A DNA stretch of 64,000 nucleotides from Amphibalanus amphitrite (GCF_019059575.1 NW_024881535.1:744001-808000), one strand, 5' to 3'. Counted from the stretch's first letter, positions 1 to 12,724 are shown. Made by a program: numbers and translations. Notes: generated by a model not told the origin, from the sequence alone.

Positions 1-2203
1 TTACTGAGGCTACAGCTGCAGAGATCCTGCTATTACTGAGGCTCCAACAGGGCTCATGCTACTACTGAGACAGCATGTCACCTGCTGCTGAGTACTAACT
101 AAGGCTAAAGCACGACTCCTGCTGCTTCTAAGTACCTTACTGCGGATACAGTACGGTCTACAGCGTGGTTCCTGCCATCCTGCCTACAGCAGGACTCCTC
201 GTACCACGGAGTATTTAGCAGGGCTCCTGCTGCCACTGCAGTTTTTTCAGTGGTATTATTCTTCATGCTTTTATTTGTTGTTACCTTGCTTTAAAACTAG
301 CGAATGCTGTTATAGTGTGACGCTGGTCTCGAAGTTTGAACATTTCTACAAGGATGGTGTGTGTGCTCCGTATGGCGCTGCAATCAGTGTTTGTTTTGTA
401 GACTTGAAATTGACTAGCTGAACAGCGTTGAAACTTCCCACTAAAGTCACATTCTTGTGAGTTGTGACGTATTTCGTCTAAGTTAGTTAAAAGTAAAACA
501 CCCAACTTGCCATCACTCTACACATATATTTTCCCGTCTCACACTCAAAGCCCCATCATACCACCCTCGAATTTTACACCCCGCACGCCTGAATAGGAAA
601 ATCTGACACCTGTCCGGGCCGCTAGTTCGGGTCCCCATGCCACGTACATATAAACCAGCGGCGCTCTAAGTTCTATCTATGCGACAGAGTCTGAACTGTG
701 CAACAATTAGCGTGACCGCGATATCATCCTTTCGGAATATCACAACAAGCCGTGGCGGAAATAGAGAGCATCCGTTACGAGACGCCGTAGTGAGAGCCGT
801 TATGTGGTGTTGAATCTCAACGTAAGAGAAATGGTTTGGTGCTGCGATGATACAATGTTAGTTCCCGATTAGTGTGTTATTTTGTGTGGGTTACAGCGGA
901 CACCATTTTGTTCTATACGTTCACACACGAATCGCTCTATTTTTTATAAGTTCTATTGTAAAAATTATAGGCGATGGCTAATGCCGTGACAATAACGTGT
1001 TAATATCATTTCAAACAATTATAATGTCCCCTAAACAAAACATGCGTATAATTCGGCGGGGCAGTGCAGTGGAGTGGACCGCCAACAGCGATAAACTGTA
1101 AGGTACCAACCCGCCACAAACCCCCATTGGAGGTTAATGCATAGCTAGCACACTGCACCCCCTAACTCACTGGAGCGATGCACAAAAGGAAAACATGGCC
1201 GTAGCACAAGAAACAACTCATTCCCGATGATTTGCTATGCCAGTCACACATGATATGACTAATCCGTGGCAAAACAACTGACCCAAATCGCACCTCTTAC
1301 TATCCAGTATCGCTGCCCGTTACGGATCGATTCGAATCTCGCACATTCGCTAGCAGCGCAAAGAGCTTCGGATCGCCGAAGACTGAAACTGAACGGAGGA
1401 GTTCGTATCACATCATCGTTCTAGTCCAGTTCACTGGAGGGACCTCATCGTCTTCTTGTCCAGCCGAAGTCCTTACAAATTGCCAGTTAGACTGTCTCTT
1501 GCATGGGCTGAAACTTGGCATGCACAGAAGTCCCTATTTTCATGGGCTCTCCTGGGCTGAAGTTTGCCGAGTCGCTCTCCCGTACTATGATGTAGTTCCG
1601 AGCTTCGAACTTCTTGTAAAGACCTATGCGGCCCCGATCGGACCCGATGCCTGCAGCTGTAGGTCCTTGAAGCTCGACTGCATCTCGCACGGAAAGTCAA
1701 CTGTGCCTCGATTCCCGCGTGCTGCCTTCACTGCGCGGCGCACGTTAGGATACGAGCGGGCACACCCGTTCAAACGTATCTGCTGGCTATACGATTTACT
1801 GCACTCCCTAGGAGCACAAACGTACACCTCGCTGGTCCCTACCTCAGACCCCGCAGGGGGCGCAATACCTTACGCTTCGTGAGGCTCGTTACACTTCGTG
1901 ACGGTTCGTTAGAGTTCGTGACGGATACACCGCCGTTCGACACCCGTTGTTCCTCACTCGTGAGCAAATCTCCGCGACCTCACTGTCTTGCCGCGCCTTC
2001 TAGGATCCTCCGCCATGCCCCTGGTCCACGTCTCGCAGTCTCTCCAGGTCGCAACCACTAGCCTGTAGCTGTATCACTTTTTAGACCACTCCCTAGCTTT
2101 TTCTAGATCACTCATATAACCATTCTCGTTTCGCAGCGCGTCGCTCGCACTCCGCGCGTACTCACGCAACCCACGAGGTCCGGCTCATCCCACGGGGGCG
2201 CGC
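1..2203. other. Gene-poor flank with degenerate CTGCTGCTACTGAGGCT-type repeat
   Basis: No coding region is supported here. Bases 1-240 are a degenerate tandem array built on a CTGCTGCTACTGAGGCTAC-like unit. A TATA-like box (ATATAAA, about 648-654) followed by a CpG-richer stretch could be a promoter or part of an old LTR, but no pair of repeats or protein motif supports either reading. Open frames near 1499-2061 show no recognisable domain and overlap on both strands, which argues against coding. Confidence 0.4.
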
Positions 2204-5200
2204 TCAGGCGTCCAAATCCCTAACGTAGAGCAGCTCAGATTTCCCCAGACCGGCCTCTGCCAGTGTAGGTGGGTCGAGCTCGGCGCCGGGCCGGCAGGGT
2301 AGGACCCGGCGAGGGTAGTTCTGGGTGATCTCGAACCGTTCGGGGGAGTCCGGGTGGCAGAACACCACGTAGTAGAGCACCTGGAGACGGAGAGATGGAA
2401 GTGAGCGGCGGTAAGGAGAGGGAGGGTAGAAAGGCAATGCTATTGCCCTGCCGTTCTAACCTCGTTTAATTACATGCAATGCTGTTGTGTTGAGTTAATT
2501 ATTTGATTGAGGTTGGTAAAGACCCCTTTCTCGAATACTAGTTGGGGATATTTGTTACTAGCCAAATTCCCACTGCAAAACACAAGCCATTCGTGGCTAC
2601 GAACGAGCTATGGTAACATGATGGCGAAGTGCCACGTCAATTTCTTTGTTACCTAAAACACATCGAATGAACGTAATAAAAAACTCGACTTTCATTTACA
2701 TACAGCTACGATACGACGCAAGTCATAATGTTCCACACAACGAAAGATCTCCACGCTAAACCTCCACCCCCTCCCCCGCCAAAGACCACGAAAAACCTCC
2801 TTCCCACACCAGTCCACACTCCACTCCACTTCACTTCACTTCACTCCACTCCACTCCACTCCACTCCACTCCACTCCACTCCATTCCACACTCACCTTGA
2901 GCGAGTGTGACGTGCTGAATCGCCGCTCGATGCGCGAGCCGTCGGGCAGTTTGATGGATATGCGCACACAGTCGGGCTGGTCCAAGGCGGGCTCGTCGGG
3001 AATCTCAGAGGCCAGCTCGATCTTCTGACGCGCTATCTCCTGGCGGGGGTGGAAGGAGGAGGACTGAGGGTGATTGTCGAGTTGATTACGGTGGATAGTG
3101 GATAATGACCGAGTTTCAGGTCTTGGTACATCCGGTGATCAACAAAACAAGTAGAGCACAGTCAACTACAGCTCATAGTTAGGCAATCTAAAGAGCATTT
3201 TCACACGTTCGCTGTCATTTTACTTGGACTCTTGGTTATACTTGTTATACTCTTGATGGACCCAAAACATAAACCCATATCTTGATTTAGGTACTTTAAA
3301 AGCGAGTTCCTTTATCGTTGCATTGCTTACATACACAAATTCTCATCACATATTTAAACATCGAAGCTCCCTACTACAACCCCGCGTCTCCCAATAAAAA
3401 CCTGCACAGTCCCTCTCCGATCCTGACTGCGTCTGCGTACCTCCTTTTTGAGCTGCCTCTGCCGCTCGTGTTCCTGTCGCTCCCGCTCCTCCTGCTCCTG
3501 TCTCTCGCGCTCCTGCTGCCGCCTCCTCTCCTTCTCCTGGTCTGCCCGCAGAGACTCCTGGTAGGCGGCATCCTGCTGCTGCCTGAAATCGGGACAGGAG
3601 ACGGGGTATGGTGAGGGACGGAAACACATGAATGGAGAGACATTTGACGGTTCACAGCAGACGGTGGTAGGACGAAACGTTCGCACGCACATTGCCAATG
3701 GGCGTATATTACTCAGCTTACTTGGATCAGGCCCATCTAATCTCCTCGATTCAGGTTACTGGTTCAGCGTCTTCTCGTCCTTTCTAAGATCATTGCGGTT
3801 TCCACCCTCGTCCCCACCCGAGCAGCAGTCCTGCCCGGTTCAAGTTCCTCTGGTTTCTTACCTGAGTTCCTGGTTGAGGTTCCGCTCGTTCCGTTCCAGT
3901 CGCGCCGCCACCAGTGATGCTTCGTTATCACTGACTATCCGTTGTAACCTAGACCAGAAGGAAACAGGTCAGTGTCGGCTATAGCGTCCGTAAAAAATCG
4001 ACGACCGAATATGTGCTAGAGTCTACGAAATTAATAATTTTCATACCAGAAATGCAAAAAGTACCCACTGACAAGCGTAACAACGTGTGATAATTTTTCA
4101 GTCAAAGAAAGACATTGGATTATTAAAAGCCCAAAGCTAACAATAACGGTGTTTGAGCTACCGTAAGTAATCACAAGTCGCACCGTATAAATCATACGAG
4201 CCGTACCGGGCTACGCATACGTACCGTTGGAGGAAGTCGTTGGGTTGGCAGGGGCCCTCCAGCCGGCCGACCACCGTCATCCTGTGAAATACAGACGCAT
4301 TGTAATGATGTAGCGATATGGCTCCGTAGCTGATTCGCAATAATATCAACGAATCATTACCATCATAATCGTCGCTACGAATTTACCAAATGACGTATAA
4401 GCGTTTCGTCACAACATATTTGCATAAAAACTGCCGATCGATACCGGATGGACCTTCATAAAAAATGCAAGTTCGGCTGTGATTGAAAAATCGCGAACTG
4501 ACGCATCATAGTTTATATCGCATTGTTGAATTGTTACGCATTTCATCAATGCTCTTACATGGCTCCCCACCCCAACTGCACATTTGTCCATCCCTTTCAC
4601 TCCAGCTCCTCCCCACGCCCTCACCTGTTCTCTTTGAGCACTATGACCGCCACGAACGGATACCCGTTCTCTCTGAGCGCCTGGGACACCCGGTACCCCT
4701 CTGGCCGGTCCACGGAGCATGCCCAGAACAGCAGCGTCCGCTCGGCCCACTCGGCCAGCGGCGGGTGGCGCAGAGCGCCGGCGCAAAACTCGGCCGTGTC
4801 CTGTCCACGACGGGAGGGGTAAATAAGGGAGGGAGGTCTGAAGGTTGGAGGTGTGAAATTCGTGGTATAGTTCGACCAACTGTTCGAAAGCAAAAAGGAC
4901 GAAAACTTATCGACTGTTTAAGTATGAAATTACGTCTACAATAAAATCGAGAAACTAATCTATGATAGTTTGGTATGGAGTACCCTTTTTTAATCACATA
5001 TTGAAGGATTCGTCATCCAAGTCCGCAACCTATCCCAAAACTTGAGGCTCTGGTACGAAAGTACAACTATCCACTATCCACAAACCTCAACTACCCACGC
5101 CACAATATCCACCACCTATTCACATCCCCGTTCACTATCCATTAACTACCCCTCCCCCACCCGCCGGCTGACCTGATGGTCGGAGCAGTGCAGGTACACG

Positions 5201-7255
5201 ATGAGCGGCTTGAGCTGCTGTTTGGCCGCCGACAGAGCCTGGCTGTAGGAGCCGCGCAGAAACGCCGGGTGCTCGGGCCCGTACGTGGCCTCAAACTCGG
5301 CTATAAACTCACTGACGTCCTGCACAGGGTCTGTCGGAGGCGGGGGAGGATAGGGCGATAAATGACGGGATAAAAACGAAACCATGATACCAAATGAACA
5401 CTTAGGAAAACATCCCACAAAGATATTGCATCACGATCACAGACCAAAAAAGGAACTGTTCAGAATCTGACAATACCAGCAGCTTAGCATAACCCATAAC
5501 CTCAAAAGAGTCTACTTTCCGTCAAGCTATGGAAAAGCAGCACAAAAAAAAACGACAACGATCACGCCACTCCTACCTAGTCTCTCCCCGTTCCCGCTCT
5601 GTCCATACCGTGAGCAGTCCCTCTTTCCCTCCTCCCTCCCTCTTTCCCTCCCCTCCTTTACCATTTATCCCTTCTCTCCCCCTCCCATCCTTTCCTTCCA
5701 AGAGCCGTCTCTCACCCCCTCCCCTCCTTTACCGTGCGGCCCTCCGCCTCGTATGATGCTGAGGCAGATGTTGATGATGCCGCCCAGTGTGGACACCAGA
5801 TAGCGCAGCGGCAGGGTGGCCAGGCTGAAGAGCCATGAGAGCAGGCCGCCGGGCTGGGCGGGCACCACTGCGCCGCCGGGCCGTGGCGCGGCCTGCCGGG
5901 AGCGGGGGGGGGGGGTCAGTGAGGGGTGGAGGGGACATACTCGGAGTGTGAGATGAGGGGGAGTGACTGAGGTCCACAGAGCATCCAACAAAGGGGGAGG
6001 TCAGTGTGTAAGTTGTTGCATCCAGTATGGTGCCGATGTGTTACGAGAATGCTTTCTTTTAGACTTTAAAGTGACCATCCCACCTTGACATTAGTTTTGA
6101 GTTGAGATAGTCAAATTGGTGGCCATGGCCTGCAAATACCGGTTTGGGCACTCACAACATCGAAAAATGCTTTAATTCGGAGATATAGAATTTCAAACTT
6201 GCAGTTTTCGGATTCTAAGGGGCTAATGCATTGAGATGCCCCCTTGGCCCTTAGAATTTGTGACGTCAGCGGTGATCTAACGATTTTAAAACCTTATACT
6301 AACATCTTTGTAAAGCAGTGGTGGCATATGCCATTTGCGCGCAACATCTGCCGCGAACGCCGCACTTCCAAAATGAAGTCGCTAGGAACAGGGGAGATCC
6401 AAAAAAGTAAACAAAAGTAAAAGTATAATATCTTGAAAACCGGTGAATATTTTTCGGTGAAATTTGGTAGATATTCGTTATTGCTCTTTCTGAATCGAGC
6501 GACATCACTTTCATGTCAATTCATTAACTTTTTTGAAGGTGGGAGGGTCCCTTTAACAAATTTCCATACGTTTCATTCACCAAATACTAACCTGTTATTT
6601 CAGATGTCCATTTTTTGTAAACCTCAACACTGAACATATTATTACCATACAAATACAAAACCCCAGTCCCTAATCATGTATAATAACCCTAGTCCCTAAT
6701 CACTATAATCAGAAGTGCCACTCAGCAGTCAGCACTTTTCTAGCCTATCAAGTCTCACTTACTCATCTTCAATTCCCATGCTAACATCCTGCTCACCCCA
6801 TGGCCCCACCCACACCACTCATCCCCTCGCTCCCTCCCCTCCCTCAGCTGAACCCGGACGCTCACCGCCGCTGGTGGCGCAGGCCGGTCCACCTCTGCAG
6901 GTGGCATGTTCAGAGCACTCCTCGCAGCAGAGTCCAGATCCCAGGCGTGCTCCTCCAGCGTCCTTCGGCACCAACCCAGGCTCTCTGCCCCCGTCAGGTC
7001 CTGGGTGACACCGGAAGGAGAATGAAGATCACATCAAATCCTGGGTGACATCGGAATGAGAATGAGGTTCACATCAAATTAAGCAAGCACCTATCACATT
7101 AGGCAGGTCATAAATCATTTATCATCCACATATGCTGGTAGGCCCTAGCACTATCTCCGGCATACCTGAAACTGCAGCAGCATTTCATGCTGTGCATCTG
7201 ATAGACCATCAAAGAGGTTTGGGTCCTGGTGTTCGGCTTGATTGTTGCCCTCCAT
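2204..7255 (-). CDS. FAF2: FAF2/UBXD8, UBX-domain ER and lipid-droplet protein, complete ten-exon gene
   Basis: FAF2 is an ER and lipid-droplet adaptor that recruits the ATPase p97/VCP to ubiquitinated ERAD substrates. Coding exons on the minus strand: 7255-7166, 7000-6866, 5892-5733, 5330-5173, 4800-4625, 4281-4225, 3948-3862, 3582-3441, 3039-2896, 2380-2204. Every junction is AG/GT and all phases close, giving 441 residues (the human protein has 445). Residues about 20-65 are the UBA domain (DLTGAES, HAWDLDSA). Residues 91-122 are a hydrophobic hairpin (LLSWLFSLATLPLRYLV). About 129-275 is the UAS thioredoxin-like domain (FWACS, PEGYRVSQALRENGYPF, MTVVGRLEG). About 276-335 is a Glu/Arg/Gln coiled coil, and 345-441 is the C-terminal UBX domain. 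The start is the only ATG giving a standard N-terminus, directly before the UBA exon. The UBX loop reads YPR where FPR is usual. Intron 2 carries a TTAA element. Identity is very secure; mRNA ends are not defined. Confidence 0.96.
2810..2890. repeat. CCACT/TCACT pentamer microsatellite in FAF2 intron
   Basis: A run of CCACT and TTCACT pentamers lies directly beside the splice donor of the penultimate FAF2 exon (exon ends at 2896). It creates spurious open frames of the HSTPLHSTPLH type. Confidence 0.9.
6070..6552. mobile_element. TTAA-flanked MITE, AGKGACC ends, inside FAF2 intron 2
   Basis: The element is bounded by TTAA on both sides (6066-6069 and 6553-6556). Its ends are inverted: AGTGACCATCCCACCTT on the left and the complement of AGGGACCCTCCCACCTT on the right. 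It has no coding capacity. TTAA duplication suggests piggyBac-type mobilisation, but the termini differ from the CCC(G/T)CG family seen elsewhere in the window. A partial relative starts at 37814. Confidence 0.75.
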
Positions 7256-7387
7256 TGCTGCTGGACACTACCTAGGTAAATGTGAAAAGCTGTTAGCAGT
7301 CCACCAGCGGGGTACCTAGTTATAATAAGCATCTAGGTAACCACCTGGTGGCTGGTACCATGCCAGGCCCACCCCATTCTGCAAAGC

Positions 7388-8230
7388 ATGACAATTTTGA
7401 TGAGATCTCGTCAGTGCAGGCTTGTTTTGCTGGTGCTGATTTGGCTTGGTGCAGTGCAGCTTTAGTGTAGTGCAGTGCGGATTTGGCTTGGTGATGGACA
7501 TGACGGACCAGATGAGATATATGAGGAAAATTGAAAAACATTGCTGGAGCTTGGACATGTTGGACACAGGCTACGTGGAGGATGCTCGGAAACTCGAACG
7601 TGTCCAGAGGCAATGGACTAAGCGCGTGGAGTCACTATCAGACTTAACTTATGCAGAGAGACTGAACAGGCTAGGGCTCTACTCTGTACAGGGAAGGCTG
7701 ACTAGGGCTGATCTCATCCAGTACTGGAAGATTGTGAATGGTCACAGCTGTATAAGTCCAGACTCCATGTTCACTCTAACCGACTGCAGCGTCACCAGAG
7801 GTCACAGTCGTAAGATTTATGTGACCCGTTCGTGCACTGATGTACGTAAGCGCTTTTTCTCCATACGATGTGTTAACCTCTGGAACAGCCTCCCTGAATC
7901 TGTTGTTACTGCTCCGAACACCAGTCCTTCAAGAGGGGTCTGGAGCAGCATATCCCAGACAAACTCGTAGAATATTTGTAAAATCGCTCGTTATATTGGT
8001 ATTCTCTGTATGTATTTATTGCCAACATGAAATGTATCTATTGCCTGTCACACTGCAGACACACATTTCCAGTTCTCATTCTTATGACCTACGTTGCCAA
8101 ACTGGAACTACTGTATAGCATATGTTTTGAACTGGCGTGTCTTGTGAGACAGGGTTCCTATCCTTCCTTACCAGCCCTTTTTCCTAAGACTACCAAGTGA
8201 AGGGAACTCAACCAGGTAAGTAAACCAGGT
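7388..8230 (+). mobile_element. 3' fragment of a non-LTR (LINE) retrotransposon, reverse-transcriptase C-terminus
   Basis: An open frame of about 174 codons (7446-7970) matches the C-terminal tail typical of CR1/Jockey-like LINE ORF2 proteins: LERVQRQWTKRV, YAERLNRLGLYSVQGRL, DLIQYWKIVNG, TRGHSRKIYV, then RKRFFSIRCVNLWNSLPESVV. The catalytic palm (YxDD) is absent, so this is a 5'-truncated copy, the usual outcome of target-primed integration. A 3' non-coding tail follows and ends near a short AACCAGGTAA repeat at 8210-8235. The left boundary is approximate; TGCAGTGC-rich sequence at 7440-7490 may belong to the host. Confidence 0.85.
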
Positions 8231-9775
8231 AAATGTATTTCACTTGTCAGTGTGCTCTCGGGTCTAAATGAGTGTGTAGTAATCATTTTTGAGTTTGGTG
8301 CTTTTTTGTACTCTCAGCCCGCTTCGAGTTTGGTGCAGATTTTCCGGCTCTGTTTGAAGGGTTGATGCGGATTTTGAATGTGGGCCGGTGCGCCTTATTG
8401 ACATGCAAGCCAACTTTGCAGTTTAGCGCAAACCTTTATCCCACCCTGAGAACTGCAAGAATTAGCAAAATAAAAACATAACAGGAAAGAACACACTTTT
8501 TCATTACCGTAAACCGGGGTGAGTTGATATGGATTTTGAGGTTTTTCTAATTTTCTTCAAAAGCCACATTCATTTACGGAATTCTTTTTGTGCCAGTTTC
8601 ATGGCACATGCCTTGGGCAGGCAATCAGCAAAACTGAATAAAAAATGTATATATTAAGCCCCTTTTTTAAAACGCCAAAGTTCATATCAACTCACCCCCT
8701 GGGGGGTGGTGAGTTGATATGGTTTTGGATTTTTCAAAATTTCTCGGCTAAAGAAGCTCAGAGGTGAGTTGATAAATGCCAGTGTTTAAAGAAAAGGATG
8801 AGAGAACACATCCCGAAAGAAACCATCAGAAAAATGGTAGTAGTTTGGCAGCAGACCTCACATTCATGAAAACGCAATCATGTCCAAAACAGCGCTATTA
8901 AAATGGCTTGATTTTAGCAGCATCATTTTTTCGCTTTATGATACTTAGTTTTACTAAGAACATTCTGAACTTGACTAGTCACTTGTCCTCAAGCCAACGG
9001 TATCAAAACTGGCAATATATTTTGGAATTACAAGTGTATTTTCTTGTAATTAAAACACATTGTCAGTTGCGGGTCGCGGTTGATATGCGTCTGACAGAGA
9101 TCATGGAAATAAAATGAAAGCACACATATTCTGCAGGTACTTCTGAGCTGAACTCGGGATAAGTCATTCTGGAGTCTGGATGTTCCTCGTCATCACTGAG
9201 AGAAATATTTATTCCCTTTGGGGGAGTTATCGAGAGTTACCAAGAGTTACCAAAAATGATCCTTTCGATTGCCCCAGGGAGCTGCTCCCCCTTCTCTCCC
9301 TCACAACGCTCACTGAAACTCTTCATCACTCACGTCCATTACTCTTCATAACTCTCCCGACCAATCATTACTCCCCTCCACTACTCCCCTAGAACTCCTT
9401 GTTACTCCCCATTACTCCCCACGTAACTGCCTAGTAAACCCCCCATTACACCTCCACGCAACTCCCCAGTAAAAACCCAATTACTCCGCCACGGACCACT
9501 CCATTAGCCCCTCCTCCGCAACCCTCCTATAGACCCTCGTTCGCACCTCGGCCAAAAACTCATACAAAACAGACTTTGTAGAAATCACATACAAATGTAT
9601 TGACATTTTCAACCTCAATCTGACGAATTACTCCTTCGACAAAAAAAAAACAAAAAAAACATGAAGCATGTACCAAACAAACTGGCAAAATTAAGCGACA
9701 AGAAGCACAAACGCGCTTGTGTCATTCTTGTCAACGCCTTCATGACCACTTGTGTCAGCCTGTGTCATCTCGACA

Positions 9776-11157
9776 TCACTCGCACAGAGTGCTGTCATCT
9801 TCAGCGTCATCATCTCCAGTGTCACCTGCACCTGTTACGCTCTTTCCTGCTACAACTTTCAGCCGAGTTCGCCGCTGCCGGACGGGAGTTTGAGCCTGTA
9901 GACCACCACGAGAATCGCGGAGGAACTCCAGGAACGCCGAGTCCACCTGGCCTTCCACGTCGTTGTCATCAGAGCCGCCAGGCAGCTGACTGAGGACCTC
10001 GTTCCTGCACATCGGTACGATTCCACACTTCCTGAACCCGTTTCGGATGTTGTCACCCATGTTGTCTGCCACCGTGTTGAGGAGCCTCTTGAGCAGGCCA
10101 GGGAAGGACGTCTTGCTGATGGTGGTGACATTGTTCGTCTGCTTGTGGTCCCCCACAATCTTCCTCCAGTGCCGTTTCATTGGACGGAACACGCTGACAT
10201 CCAGAGGCTGAGTCAAGTGCGTGCTGTTGGGTGGTAGGAGTATGAACTTGATGCTGTGCTTTTCACACATGTCTATCACTGCTGTTGTGACGTGAGATGC
10301 CAGGTTATCACCAATGATGGCTTTTGGCTCTGAAGCAGGCTGCTTCTTGAAGTATGGCAGGGCCACCGTGGTGAACCAGTCCTGGAATATCACCGAGTCA
10401 AACCAGCCACTCTTGGAACGATTGTATCTCGTGTTTGGAGGCCCACCAACAGTCCATGTATCGTAGACGTGCTCAGCCTTATATACGACGTAGGGCGGGA
10501 GGAGCTGTCCGTCAGCTGAGCAGGACATCATCACTGAGGTCGCCGACTTGCTTTGGTCCATGACACGCTCTGGACGCTTCATACCCCGTCGTACAAGACC
10601 CAGCTTTCGTCCGGGGTCGTCGCTAAAGTTCGTCTCGTCGTAGTTGACGATGTTTTTTGCAGATACACCGTCCAACGACTCCTCCAGGTTGTCGAAGTAC
10701 TCGTTGACGGTGTCCCGAGATACGGAGGCTCGGCTCTTCTTTATGTTTTCACACATCCTGAGTGACAGCCTGGCGCTGTTACGCCTCAAGAACAGTTTTG
10801 CCCACTCCTCGCCTGGACAGTTGTTCTTGAAACGCTTGCACGTCCTTCCACTGCGATCAAGGTAAGTCTTAACCACCAGCCTGATATCAAACAGGTCCAA
10901 TGGGAAGCCCCAGGAAGCCCCAGTCTGGACACAACATACTCCTCTTCTGCAGGTGACAGGCATGGCTGCCCTCCTGATGACTTCTGCTGTTGTCCTTTCA
11001 CTGCCCTGTAGATTTTCATCTTGTCAATTCCATATGTTTCTGCCGCCTTCTCATATGGCATGCCCTTTTCTACCGCCTGAACAGCAGCCTTCACTCTTTG
11101 TGGGTCGTACTTTGCCCGTTTAATTGGCCCTTCTTTGGGCTTGTAATATCTGGGCAT
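9776..11157 (-). pseudogene. pogo-type DDE transposase, frameshifted
   Basis: Two overlapping minus-strand frames make one transposase. The N-terminal frame (11157-10786) begins MPRYYKPKEGP and carries a psq/CENP-B-like helix-turn-helix (VKAAVQAVEKGMPYEKAAET, DKMKIYRAVKG). The main frame (10963-9776) resumes at SWGFPLDLFDIRLVVKTYL and runs through the DDE_1 domain. In that frame's numbering D109 (NYDET), D219 (IIGDNLASH) and D255 (STHLTQPLDVSVF) form the catalytic triad, with 35 residues between the last two. The frames are discontinuous around 10890-10930, where a 10-bp tandem duplication (copies at about 10903-10922) sits; removing that duplication alone does not restore phase. The C-terminus is acidic (GDDDAEDD). 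Either a dead copy or a sequencing indel is possible. Confidence 0.92.
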
Positions 11158-11170
11158 CTTGAGGGCCGTG

Positions 11171-11345
11171 TCAGAGTAGGAGTGTCACCGCGCGCGCCTC
11201 CCTCCTTCTACACGCAGGGAGCCCGTGCAACGTGTCGCCCCTATTATACGGAACTGACCCGCGGCCGACCGCCGGCCGCCGACCCACGACCAGACGGTCA
11301 CGTGACCGGTGACCGGCGGCCGGCCCAATCAAATCGCACGCTGTA
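11171..11345 (-). promoter_or_regulatory. GC-rich putative promoter of the pogo transposase
   Basis: Just upstream of the transposase ATG, inside the element, lies a CpG-rich block with nested palindromes (GGTCACGTGACCGGTGACC near 11297-11315, repeated GGCCGGC). It contrasts with the AT-rich remainder of the element. Promoter function is inferred from position and composition only. Confidence 0.35.
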
Positions 11346-12571
11346 GGCCGCCCAGACACGGCTCCCGGCGCCGCCAGGCCAGCGACCGAGCGTTTGGCCT
11401 GACAATGAGTTCGTCAGGTTGAGGGATTGAATGGAAAGCAAAGATCACCTGGAAAAGGATTGCACAAATAGGAAAGTGTGGTGGAAAAAGCGTGATGGGA
11501 ACGAATGAAACAACAGGAATGGGGCAGGTTTGGGAATAGATAGGTGTTTTCAACATTAAACGAAGCAAATCTTATTCGGACTGTATTCTATCGGGTCAAA
11601 TAAGCGACATAATACAAAATTTGGCATGAAAAGCCAAAATTAAAGCACCATTCAATTGCTTCATACCTATTGTTTGCTCTATTTCATTGTGTCACCCTCT
11701 CTCTCAGTTGGCAACTGCCAAGCAGAAAAATAACCGGTTTCACGAGATCAGAAATCTCAGGCTGTTAGCCATACAGAAACGACAGTTCTGCCATTTTCGA
11801 AACGACAGATAGTTAAGCATTACAATTTTCTAATCTGTAATTTGAGGTCAAATGAACATCTTAGTGCTCCTTTGTAGCTTGTAGGCAGCCGTCTTGAGAC
11901 TTGGCAGGGAGTTTTCCCCTTTGCATGTTAGGTATGCCCACAGAAAAAAAAACTTTTGGGGTTGATGGGGTGATGTGGGGAGAGAAAAGTAACAGAGAAT
12001 TGGTTGTATTGATTTTGTCTTACCTGCAGACCCATAATTCATGTTGATTTGCATGCATTCCAGCTTGGTATCAGCCCTTATCATTCATATCAACTCACCA
12101 CTTGATGGCATATCAACTCACCACCTGCCACTTTTTTTAAAAGTATAAAAAAATGTTGTTATAGGCGAGACCGAAAACTACCTGGGATCAACAGTAAATT
12201 GATGGTAGTTTCTTTCCCAGTACATGTTGTTCCATGAATATCGACCGTCTTTGCTGTAGGGTGGGGACTTTTCCTTAGTTTCAAAATCATAGAAATAAAA
12301 GGACTTTGAAAAAAGTGCTGTGTTAAGTAGGCACTGCACCAAATTCATGCCTTTCTCAGCAGTATGCATCACTAATTGATTACTTCACTTCACAGAGAAA
12401 TAAAACTCAAAATTGGTATACAAATGGATGAGCAGCACACATTTTAACATTTTTCTAGCATTTTATATCAACTCACCACCCCATATCAACTCACCCCGGT
12501 TTACGGTACCACAATAGCCTTATGAAGGGAACTGATAAGAAAACCAGAAAATTACACACATCTCGGACGCC

Positions 12572-12711
12572 GGTGAAAACAGGGCGCCGGAGGGCATATT
12601 AGTCACGTGACATTTGGAACTTCTCCCGCTCCAAGGGCCTTCTATATGCCAAACGTCACGTGTAAATTTCACGAACCTTGATCAAATCGCCCCAGGCGCC
12701 CTGTTTTCACC
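12572..12711. repeat. Short inverted-repeat element with GGTGAAAACAGGGCGCC ends
   Basis: GGTGAAAACAGGGCGCC at 12572-12588 recurs as its exact complement at 12695-12711. Inner arms also match imperfectly: a CACGTGAC near 12602 pairs with GTCACGTG near 12654. It looks like a small MITE of about 150 bp lying just outside the pogo element. No clean target duplication was found. Confidence 0.55.
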
Positions 12712-12724
12712 GTCGTCCCACATC

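Larger units (their letters stand above)
8507..12506 (-). mobile_element. pogo/Tigger-type Tc1-mariner DNA transposon, exactly 4,000 bp, full length
   Basis: Perfect 26-bp TIRs occupy 8507-8532 and 12481-12506, beginning CCGTAAACCGGGGTGAG. They are flanked by TA on each side (8505-8506, 12507-12508), the target duplication of Tc1-mariner/pogo elements. A DDE transposase gene reads leftward. Copies of the TIR core GGTGAGTTGATATG recur inside both ends: a 40-bp palindrome near 8683-8722, one copy near 8764, and copies near 12089, 12108 and 12467. They look like transposase-binding sites. The left third holds a pyrimidine-rich low-complexity stretch (about 9290-9560). The transposase frame is broken, so this copy is probably dead on its own, although its ends are intact. 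Confidence 0.93.

Noticed and set aside
600-1000. Possible LTR with a TATA box
   Set aside because: No second LTR, primer-binding site, polypurine tract or gag/pol frame was found in the window.
4483-4944. Open frames on the plus strand across FAF2 exons
   Set aside because: They are antisense shadows of the GC-rich FAF2 exons; the minus-strand exons have correct splice sites and family motifs.
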